DNA of 64,000 nt from Aerolutibacter ruishenii (GTDB lineage: Bacteria > Pseudomonadota > Gammaproteobacteria > Xanthomonadales > Xanthomonadaceae): contig NZ_VLKP01000002.1 of assembly GCF_007830115.1 (NCBI RefSeq), positions 186,001 to 250,000 on the forward strand. Reading direction: 5' to 3'. The position numbers were made by a program, and so were the translations under genes. Positions within the stretch are counted from its first letter, which is position 1; every line of letters starts with the position of its first letter. Below are positions 57,528 through 64,000 of this stretch, piece by piece. The notes beneath the pieces were generated by a model. That model did not search any database. It worked only from the letters and a program-made list of their open reading frames with translations, and was not told where the DNA came from.

Positions 57528-58952
57528 TCACGCGGCGTTGCCGCGTGCCGCGACAGTCGCGCGTCGATGCTGCGCCCACCTGCACACCCCGGCAATCGCC
57601 AGCGTCAGCACCACCGTCGACAACAGTTGGGTGCGCGAGGCTGGCGACAGCAGGGTCAAGGCGAAGATCAGTGCGAGGATGCCCAGCCCGGCCAGGGTCA
57701 GCTGCGGAAACCCGGCCATGCGGAATGGCAGTGCCGTGCCCGCGCGGTCGGCACGGCGGCGCAACACCCACTGCGAGGCCAGCGTGATCGTCCACACCAT
57801 CAGGCAGGTGGAACCGACCAGGTTGAGCAGTGCCGGCAACACCTTGCCCGGCCAGCGCAGTTCCAGCGCCGTCGTGAGAAAGCCGAAGGCCACGCTCGCC
57901 ACCACCGCCGCCACCGGCACGCGGCGTGCGCTCAACCGGGCCAGCGCGCGCGGCGCCTCACCGCGTTGCGCCAACGAGTAGATCATCCGCGAGGCGCCAT
58001 AGAGGTTGGCATTGAGCGCCGACAGCAACGCCACCACCGCCACCAGGGTGATCGCCGCGGCCGCGCCGGGGATGCGCGCCACGTCCAGCACCGCCGCGAA
58101 CGGCGACTTCAGCGCCTCGCTGGTCCACGGCACCACCGCGATGATCACCGCCAGCGAGCCGAGATAGAACACCAGGATGCGCCATGCCACCGTGCGGATC
58201 GCCCGCGCCAGGCTGCGCCCCGGGTGTTCGGATTCGGCTGCCGCAATAGCCACGATCTCGGTGCCGCCGAAGGCGAACACCACCACCAGCAGCGCCGCGC
58301 CGATGCCGGCCCAGCCGTTGGGCGCAAAGCCACCATGCGCGGTGAAATGGGACCAGCCCGGTGACGCCACGTCCGGCAGCCAGTCCAGCAGCAAGGCGAT
58401 GCCGATGCCGATGAAGGCCAGGATCGCCACCACCTTGACGATGGCGAACCAGAACTCGAACTCGCCGAAGTTGCGCACACCCAGCAGGTTGATCGCGGTG
58501 AACACCAGCATGAACCCCAGCGACAGCCACGGCACCGGCAACGCGGGCCACAGCGTGGCCAGCAGGCCCGCCGCGCCCACCGACTCGGCGGCGACGACGA
58601 TCACCACCTGCAGCCACCACAGCCAGCCCACCGTGGCGCCAGCCACCGGGCCGAAGGCATCGGCGGCATACACCGAGAACGCGCCGCTGGCCGGCCGCGC
58701 GGCGGCCATTTCGCCCAGCGCATGCATCACGATGATCACCAGCGCGCCAGCGATCAGGTACGACACCAGCACTGCCGGCCCCGCGGCCTGGATGCCCACG
58801 CCCGAGCCGAGGAACAGACCCGCCCCAATGGCCGTGCCCAGCCCCATCATGATCAGTTGGCGCGGCTTGAGCGCGTGCTGCAGCGGGGCGCCCGCAGGGT
58901 CGGTCGAGGACTGGCCGCTCAGGCCGGGTGCGGTCGGGTCGAGGTGGGACAT
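57528..58952 (-). CDS. APC-family amino acid permease
   Basis: A 474-residue inner-membrane transporter with twelve hydrophobic helices. The N-terminal half has the amino acid permease signature (MGLGTAIGAGLFLGSGVGIQ, AGPAVLVSYLIAGALVII, MHALGEMAAARPASGAFS), and helix 6 reads FGGTEIVAIAAAESEHPGRS. Proline, GABA or aromatic amino acid symport is typical of this subfamily; the exact substrate cannot be assigned. It lies alone between the FMN reductase gene and the SnoaL-like gene, all on the minus strand. Confidence 0.92.
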   Translation of the reverse strand: MSHLDPTAPGLSGQSSTDPAGAPLQHALKPRQLIMMGLGTAIGAGLFLGSGVGIQAAGPAVLVSYLIAGALVIIVMHALGEMAAARPASGAFSVYAADAFGPVAGATVGWLWWLQVVIVVAAESVGAAGLLATLWPALPVPWLSLGFMLVFTAINLLGVRNFGEFEFWFAIVKVVAILAFIGIGIALLLDWLPDVASPGWSHFTAHGGFAPNGWAGIGAALLVVVFAFGGTEIVAIAAAESEHPGRSLARAIRTVAWRILVFYLGSLAVIIAVVPWTSEALKSPFAAVLDVARIPGAAAAITLVAVVALLSALNANLYGASRMIYSLAQRGEAPRALARLSARRVPVAAVVASVAFGFLTTALELRWPGKVLPALLNLVGSTCLMVWTITLASQWVLRRRADRAGTALPFRMAGFPQLTLAGLGILALIFALTLLSPASRTQLLSTVVLTLAIAGVCRWAQHRRATVAARGNAA

Positions 58953-59081
58953 CGGTTGGAAGGACGCTTTATGGCGGATGGCGGGAAGGGCGTCACCTTA
59001 CCGCGTCGACCACGGCCGCTGGGCGTCCGCCCGCGCCTGCGCCCATGCCATGCGGTGGCGCGGCGCCGCACGCGACCGGGG

Positions 59082-59594
59082 TCAGGGCGCTTTCGGCGCA
59101 CATACCGGACTGCCCTTGTCGAAAACCACCTTCCACACGCCCGGCGCCTCGCGTCGCCAGATCGAGTTGAAGCGGGCGATGACCGTGCCGGTCGCATCGC
59201 GCACCGGTCCGGTGCTCAGCGCCAGCGTACCCGATGCCAGCACCTGCACCTGGTCGGGTTCCCACGAGAATGGGGGTGTCGGGCCCGCATACAGCCGCGC
59301 CCAGGATGCCGCCACCGCAGCGCGCCCGCGGGCGGCCTGCTCGCCGGAGAAGAACACCGCTTCGTCGGCGAGGAACCGCGCGAAGGCCGCGTGGTCGCGG
59401 TCCGCCATGGTCCGTGCGAAGGCGCGTTCGGCGGCCAACACCTCGGCTTGCGCGACCAGCAGCGCATCGCCTTCGGCCGCGGGCGCGGTTGCCGCCAACA
59501 GGACGGGTTCGCCGGAATCAGGGGAAGCCGACACGGGCAAGGCGAGTGTCGCGGCGAGGAGCGGCGGCAGGAACAGCGGGGCGCGGCGGACCAT
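59082..59594 (-). CDS. Exported SnoaL/DUF4440-like protein
   Basis: A 170-residue protein with a signal peptide (LFLPPLLAATLALPVSASP). The body has the cone-shaped NTF2-like fold of DUF4440: AERAFARTMADRDHAAFARF, DEAVFFSGEQAARGRAAVA, and a terminal strand IARFNSIWRREAPGVWKVVF. Such proteins bind small hydrophobic ligands or act as isomerases, and function is not predictable. The start at 59594 is favoured because it places the signal peptide at the N-terminus. Confidence 0.82.
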   Translation of the reverse strand: MVRRAPLFLPPLLAATLALPVSASPDSGEPVLLAATAPAAEGDALLVAQAEVLAAERAFARTMADRDHAAFARFLADEAVFFSGEQAARGRAAVAASWARLYAGPTPPFSWEPDQVQVLASGTLALSTGPVRDATGTVIARFNSIWRREAPGVWKVVFDKGSPVCAPKAP

Positions 59595-59724
59595 GGTGGC
59601 GGTTGGGAAGTGGAGAAGCGGCCAATACACGCCAATGCGGCGGCGCGGGCACGTCCCAAAGGTCGGGGTGCCTTCCTGTACCGTCACGGCGCCGGATGCG
59701 GCAAGCGCCCGCCAAAGGCGTCTG

Positions 59725-59740
59725 GCTGACCTGGGTCAGC
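59725..59740. promoter_or_regulatory. CRP/FNR-type palindrome before DUF2249 gene
   Basis: GCTGACCTGGGTCAGC has perfect 7-bp arms around TG. The TGA-N6-TCA spacing is that of CRP/FNR-family operators and matches the palindrome at 13531-13550. It lies 59 bases upstream of the DUF2249 ATG and could also serve the divergent SnoaL-like gene. DUF2249 genes are often linked to anaerobic or nitric-oxide metabolism, which makes an FNR/DNR-type regulator a reasonable hypothesis. Confidence 0.42.
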
Positions 59741-59798
59741 GCGCGCTCGCCCGGAGGGTCGTAGCGTGGCGATTCCACCGCTTCTTCCGCATACCGCC

Positions 59799-60059
59799 AT
59801 GTCCAACTGCAGCAGCGCCACCCCCAACCCCGAAACCGCCCACCTGTTCGACGCCCGCGGCGTGGCCCGCCGCTTCCGCCATTCCGCCATCTTCGGCGCA
59901 CTGGGGGCCCTGTATCCGGGCGAGACCATGCGCTTCGTCAACGATCACGATCCGATCCCACTGCTGGGCCAGTTGCAGGAGAAGTTTGGCGATGCGCTCA
60001 GCATCACTTACCGCCAGCGCGAGCCGGGGGCGGTGGTGATCGATTTCACCGTGGTGTGA
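59799..60059 (+). CDS. DUF2249 domain protein
   Basis: An 86-residue cytosolic protein of the DUF2249 family, small TusA-like alpha/beta proteins. It carries FDARGVARRFRHSAIFGALG, GETMRFVNDHDPIPLLGQL and REPGAVVIDFTVV. A GTG at 59766 would add eleven residues, but the ATG at 59799 is favoured by the domain boundary. Members often sit near hemerythrin or denitrification genes; here there is only a candidate FNR-type site upstream. The role is unknown. Confidence 0.85.
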   Translation: MSNCSSATPNPETAHLFDARGVARRFRHSAIFGALGALYPGETMRFVNDHDPIPLLGQLQEKFGDALSITYRQREPGAVVIDFTVV

Positions 60060-60158
60060 CACCAGTCATGGATCGCATGCCCTTGGCGGATTGGGCGCCA
60101 GCGCTGCCGATACAATAGTACGCAGACCACGGCAGGATTTCGGTTCGTGGAAGGCGGC

Positions 60159-62288
60159 ATGGGCAAACGGCGAAGCACACTCGCGTGGGGCATCTGGGTG
60201 CTGATGGTGGCTTGGCCGCTGTCGGCGGTGGGTGCCGAGCCCGCGATCCGGACGCTCCGCGATCCCCTGGAGTTGCGTGCATTGGGCGAGCCCCGGGCCG
60301 TGTTGCAGGAACTGCACGCGGCGTTGGCCGAGGCCAACCAGCACAACGACCGGCACCGCCGTGCCCTGTTACTGCTGGCCCGTGCCAACGCCTGCCGGGT
60401 GATCGCCGACTGGGATTGCCAGCGCATTGCAGGAACCGAAGTGCAGGCCATCGCACGCGGCCTCGATGACCCGTTGCTGGAAGTTCGCGGTCTGATCAAC
60501 GAGGCGCTGGCGGACGTTGCGCAACGACAGTACAGCCACGCCGGGCAGAGGCTCGGGCAGGCCGAGCTGGTGCTGAAACGGCAGCCGGTGGACGTGCTGT
60601 ATGCGGATATCCAGCTGGGTTTCTCGGCGATGAGCGCAGCCTCGGGCAAGCATGCGATGGCCGCCCGTTACGCCGAACGCGGATTGGCGGCACTCGGCGC
60701 CGGGCAGGTTTCGCCGATACGGGCGCGCTTGCTGCGCAACCTGGCGCAGGCGCAGATGGGACTGGACCAGTGGAGCGCGGCGCGCACGACCCTGGTACAG
60801 GCGCGACGGGCGGTGGAGGCAGTCAAGGATCCCAAGCTGGAGGCGGAACTGGCGCTGGCTTGGGCGCGTCTGGCGCGCACCAGTGGGCTCGTCGCTCAGC
60901 AGCGCGAGGAAGGCGAGCGCGTCCTCGCCATCGCTACGACCCTGGAAAACGCCCAGTTGGAAGCGATGGGCCGCGAGGTGCTCGGCAACGCGGCGGCCGA
61001 TGCGGGTGACAGCGTGGCGGCAGCGCGTGAGTATGCTCGAGCCGCGGCGCTGTTCCGCCAATTGGACCTGCTGCGCGAGGAGCAGCGGCTGTTGCGTCAG
61101 CTGATCTCGGTCCAGGCCAGGTCTGGCGTACCCTCCGCGCTGCGCGAGGACGCTTTCGCGCGTTTCCTGGCCGTGGATGAAGCGGTGGAATTTGCCGATC
61201 GCGCGCAGGCCCTGGATGAATTCGAAGCGCAGCTGAAGTACGCCCAACAGGCGAAGGACGTTGCCAGGCTCGCACACGAGACCGAAGTCGCGCAGCATCG
61301 CGCGACCGCCCTGGCCGAACGCAACCGCCTGATCGTGGGGCTGCAGATCCTGACCGCGGTGGTCCTGATGCTGATGCTGGGCTCGTACCGGCAGGCACGC
61401 CAGCGCAACCGACGCCTGCGCGAGGCGCTGGACACCGTGCGCGAGCGTGAGGCGCAGACTTCGGGGCTGATGCGCGTTACCCGCGGCTGCGTGCTGCTGC
61501 ACGACGTCGCGGGGCGGATCATCCTCGCCAACCCGGCCGCCGCCGAGGCGTTCGGCGCGGACAGCGTGGAGGCGATGCGGGGGCAGTCGTTGCAGGCCCT
61601 TCTGCCAGGGGGCGTGGCGGAAACCGTGGACGCCTACCTGGCGAAGGTGCGCAGCGAGGGAACCGGCGAGGGCGTGCTCGGGGTGCCGGTCGCGGCGGGT
61701 GGCAACCGCTACTGGCAATGTGCCAGCAGTTACGTCGAGCCCGCCGATGCCACGCCCTACATCGTTACCCAGGCGGTGGAGGTGACCTTGCACAACCTCG
61801 AACTGGAAGCATTGCGCGAGCAAGGGTTGCGCGACGCGCTGACCGGCGCCTACAACCGTCGCGAACTGGAGCGGTTCGAGCAGCGCCATGCCGATGGCGC
61901 CAGCTGGGCGGTGATCGCCTTCGACCTGGACGAGTTCAAGCAGATCAACGACCGGCAGGGCCACGAATTCGGCGACGCGGTGCTGAAGGCGACGGTGCGA
62001 TTCCTCGCCGACCGGGTGCGGGCCGATGACGTGGTGGTGCGGATGGGCGGCGACGAGTTCGTGGTCCTGTTGCCGCACAGCGGCGCCGCGGCGCTGGAGC
62101 GCATTGTCGAACGCTTGCGCGAGGATGCCCGGCAGGCACCGTGCAGTTACTCGATGGGCAGTGCCCTGCGCGAAAACGGTGAGTCGCTGGTGGCGACGCT
62201 GGCGCGTGCCGACGCGGCGATGTACATCGGCAAGCGGGCGTTGGGCATGTCGCAGCGCAGTCAGACGGTACTGATCAGACAACCATAG
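60159..62288 (+). CDS. TPR-PAS-GGDEF diguanylate cyclase
   Basis: A 709-residue membrane protein. A signal sequence (WGIWVLMVAWPLSAVGA) precedes about 350 residues of periplasmic TPR-like helices. One transmembrane helix (LIVGLQILTAVVLMLMLGSY, about residue 395) leads to a cytoplasmic coiled coil, a PAS domain (about 440-540) and a C-terminal GGDEF domain with an intact site (RMGGDEFVVLL) and substrate motif FDLDEFKQINDRQGHEFGD. Active c-di-GMP synthesis is expected. The ATG at 60159 has GGAAGG upstream. Confidence 0.92.
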   Translation: MGKRRSTLAWGIWVLMVAWPLSAVGAEPAIRTLRDPLELRALGEPRAVLQELHAALAEANQHNDRHRRALLLLARANACRVIADWDCQRIAGTEVQAIARGLDDPLLEVRGLINEALADVAQRQYSHAGQRLGQAELVLKRQPVDVLYADIQLGFSAMSAASGKHAMAARYAERGLAALGAGQVSPIRARLLRNLAQAQMGLDQWSAARTTLVQARRAVEAVKDPKLEAELALAWARLARTSGLVAQQREEGERVLAIATTLENAQLEAMGREVLGNAAADAGDSVAAAREYARAAALFRQLDLLREEQRLLRQLISVQARSGVPSALREDAFARFLAVDEAVEFADRAQALDEFEAQLKYAQQAKDVARLAHETEVAQHRATALAERNRLIVGLQILTAVVLMLMLGSYRQARQRNRRLREALDTVREREAQTSGLMRVTRGCVLLHDVAGRIILANPAAAEAFGADSVEAMRGQSLQALLPGGVAETVDAYLAKVRSEGTGEGVLGVPVAAGGNRYWQCASSYVEPADATPYIVTQAVEVTLHNLELEALREQGLRDALTGAYNRRELERFEQRHADGASWAVIAFDLDEFKQINDRQGHEFGDAVLKATVRFLADRVRADDVVVRMGGDEFVVLLPHSGAAALERIVERLREDARQAPCSYSMGSALRENGESLVATLARADAAMYIGKRALGMSQRSQTVLIRQP

Positions 62289-62560
62289 GCCGAACCGGGA
62301 GCCAAGCATAGTTGCTACGCCGAACGCTCAGAAATGGCAGGACATTGATTGGGTGAACAGCCATAACGAGCGCAAAGTGTTTCAAATCAAGGGCATAAAC
62401 CCCGAATCTCCCGTCGCCAAACAATCAAAGTGGGTGTCACTGAGTCCACGAGGCGAAGTACCAGCACGAGCACCACATGCGACTTGTCTAGGCGTAGAGT
62501 CATTCGTGCACCGTTCGCACGGTCCTGAATGCAGCCTAGAGATAAACAGGAGACGCCGAC
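62289..62560. other. Spacer at the start of the second low-GC stretch
   Basis: GC content drops after the diguanylate cyclase gene. No convincing ORF, tRNA or terminator with a U-run is visible. AGGAGA near 62548 is the ribosome-binding site of the next gene. Confidence 0.5.
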
Positions 62561-62803
62561 GTGAGGCATGCGAAGCCCCTGGGTTCAGATCTAGCCGACG
62601 CAAAGAGGATGCTCCGGGACGCCATCGCCGCGCAGGGAGGACCTTCAGTCGATTACGACGTCGACGCGTGGGTTGAAGAGTGGATCTTGCGGCCGCAGCC
62701 GGCATTGGGAGGCGTCTGTCCCTCAACTCTTCTGCAGACAGAGGAAGGGTTGGACCGCGTTCGTCGCCTACTCGGTGCAATTATTAGCGGCGCGTTTCAA
62801 TAG
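62561..62803 (+). CDS. MbcA/ParS/Xre antitoxin-type protein, short orphan
   Basis: An 80-residue protein starting at a GTG with AGGAGA upstream. Residues about 28-78 match the MbcA/ParS/Xre toxin-binding domain: a helix with the W of DAWVEEWILRPQPALGG, the conserved P in GVCPSTLLQTEEGLDRV, and a closing helix LLGAIISGAF. In full antitoxins this part clamps a RES-domain NAD-degrading toxin. The N-terminal helix-turn-helix domain is absent or reduced to 27 residues, and no RES-type toxin gene lies next to it in the window. It could be an orphan, a remnant or a regulator. Confidence 0.72.
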   Translation: MRHAKPLGSDLADAKRMLRDAIAAQGGPSVDYDVDAWVEEWILRPQPALGGVCPSTLLQTEEGLDRVRRLLGAIISGAFQ

Positions 62804-63010
62804 TATTTCGTTCTGCATGAAGCCTAGGGCAGGTCCTAGAATGATCGCGCTGAACGGTGCATGGGAAAGGGCCATTTAGTGTGCGGCCAAAGTGGACGGC
62901 GGGCCCTGCCTGGCCTGCTCACGAACTTAAACACCTTGGCTGGTACTCATAACCGTACCGTCGGGAAGTGGGGATTGGTAATCTGATCCCGTAAAAGCTT
63001 GGGAGGCGAA

Positions 63011-63199
63011 ATGGCTGAGAAGCACACGAACAACTTAGATGGATCAGTCTCGTCGGGCACGTCAGTTGACCCCCCGCAGGTCGGGTTGACGGAGGAGATA
63101 CCAGAGTTCACTCCAGAACAGTGGGCATGGATCAAGGCTGAGTCGGCTCGTTACGAGCGAGGCTACAAGCCAACATCTTCGTTGATCGAAGGGCTTTAG
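63011..63199 (+). CDS. Small acidic hypothetical protein
   Basis: A 62-residue protein with a strong GGGAGG five bases before the ATG at 63011. The first half is polar (TNNLDGSVSSGTSVDP). The second half may form a helix (FTPEQWAWIKAESARYERG). No signal peptide, membrane segment or known domain is recognised. It is supported by its ribosome-binding site and position in a low-GC region between an antitoxin-like gene and a membrane-protein gene. Confidence 0.55.
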   Translation: MAEKHTNNLDGSVSSGTSVDPPQVGLTEEIPEFTPEQWAWIKAESARYERGYKPTSSLIEGL

Positions 63200-63858
63200 G
63201 AACCTACCTCTTCTAGCGAGCACGCTCCTCCTGACTCAAAGCGTTCAGTGCCGGCCAAGCCGCGAGCTTAGCGGATCGCGCACGAGCGCAGAGCAGTGCG
63301 GCACGGCTTGGTCGAGCGCGTCGTAAAGCGCGCCGGCACGTCGTCCCCGCACGATCGATCTCTGAGCTTCGTAAGCGGGCCTGAGCTCAAGGCGACAGCA
63401 CCTCGTATCAACCGGTGGGGCGCGGAAAGGATTGGTCCAACAAACTTGCAGTTCAGTACTGTGATCCGGTCGAGAAGGTACGAGTGATCATGCCTCGATG
63501 TGAAGTACTGAATCGACCTTTGTTCCTTAGGTGCCAGATGTTCGACTGTGGCCGCTAAGGACCTGGGCGCTTCCCGACCCGAAGCGGACACGAACATTCG
63601 AACTGCCTCTCCCGGTCAACTTATACGCGCAGTTATTGGCCGGACCCAGTCAATCTAAGATCGCCAGGGCAAGTCCATGCCCATTACGCGCTGTCGCGCG
63701 TGGTGGGCGACGCTCCACAATGTCCGCCGTGGACAAGCCGTACAGTTGGGTCCCTTGCATCCGGGTTCCCGCTAGTAGATGGTTCGTCACACGGGGGTGT
63801 GACACCTAGGATTTCTATGTCGAAGACGACACGAGTAGTCGCCATGAAGGGGGGAGAA
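63200..63858. other. Low-GC spacer without a supported gene
   Basis: This 659-base stretch contains the 17-mer CCGACCCGAAGCGGACA (63574-63590), also present at 25586-25602, and a hairpin GTCACAC-GGGG-GTGTGAC (63786-63803) about 56 bases before the next start. A 92-codon open frame (63531-63809) has no ribosome-binding site and looks random in composition. Confidence 0.5.
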
Positions 63859-64000
63859 TGATCGAGAAGGTGCGCGTATCACTGTGGGACATCTTTACGT
63901 TCTTCATGACTGGCCTACTAGCCTCGGCGGCGACCACCGCATTTGTGGTGTACGTAGGACCGTGGACCGCTGGGGACCTCTTGTCTGGTCTATCGAAGGT
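63859..64000 (+). CDS. Partial membrane protein, cut by the window end
   Basis: The ATG at 63859 is preceded by AAGGGGGGAGA. Forty-seven residues are visible (MIEKVRVSLWDIFTFFMTGL onward), including one clear hydrophobic helix (FFMTGLLASAATTAFVVYVG). No domain can be recognised from this fragment. The GC content is lower than in the core region, as for the preceding small ORFs. Confidence 0.6.

Noticed and set aside
63531-63809. 92-codon ORF
   Set aside because: No ribosome-binding site, random-looking composition and a start inside non-coding DNA.

Overview
The window is a GC-rich (roughly 68-70% by eye) gammaproteobacterial chromosome segment. A fused indolepyruvate ferredoxin oxidoreductase, the TorF-GlnK-AmtB cluster, an I78 inhibitor lipoprotein, paired L,D-transpeptidases, a barnase/barstar pair and many c-di-GMP proteins point to Xanthomonadaceae of the Lysobacter/Luteimonas/Xanthomonas type. 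dnaA at the left edge places it near the replication origin. Genus is an inference; no rRNA, tRNA or CRISPR array was seen.

Layout. 0-4 kb: dnaA (minus), then a membrane GGDEF-like protein with a destroyed active-site motif, and folE. 4.05-4.80 kb: a repeat-rich convergent spacer. 4.8-10.9 kb: gltBD (glutamate synthase) on the minus strand. 11-25.5 kb: Tet-type MFS transporter, secreted ribonuclease plus barstar, two L,D-transpeptidases, I78 lipoprotein, DUF938 methyltransferase, EF-hand protein, serine hydrolase, FAD oxidoreductase, a GAF-GAF-GGDEF-EAL protein and an alpha/beta hydrolase. 25.5-29.35 kb: a lower-GC island with an N6-adenine DNA methyltransferase overlapping a small PD-(D/E)XK-like protein, a probable two-gene restriction-modification or defence unit. 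29.5-38.5 kb: a structured repeat, iorAB, a TPR protein, a frameshifted REC-EAL response regulator and a hybrid histidine kinase. 38.5-51.7 kb: gamma-glutamyltransferase, AEC permease, ParA-like ATPase, SixA-YceI-phospholipase D overlapping operon, thioesterase, acyltransferase, YheT-like hydrolase, TPR-sulfotransferase, PEBP and uppP. 51.7-56.3 kb: a nitrogen module (glnA, torF, glnK, amtB) whose glnA promoter has a near-perfect sigma-54 site and two NtrC sites. 56.4-62.3 kb: FMN reductase, APC permease, SnoaL-like and DUF2249 proteins, TPR-PAS-GGDEF protein. 62.3-64 kb: a second lower-GC stretch with an orphan MbcA/ParS/Xre-type protein, small ORFs and the start of a membrane protein.

Themes. 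Nitrogen assimilation (gltBD, glnA, glnK, amtB) and c-di-GMP signalling (five proteins) dominate. The most unusual signal is a dispersed structured repeat with three copies (4081-4195, 4715-4775, 29546-29665). Its core is conserved while its outer arms differ between copies yet stay self-complementary, and nearly all non-Watson-Crick pairs are G-U in one strand sense.
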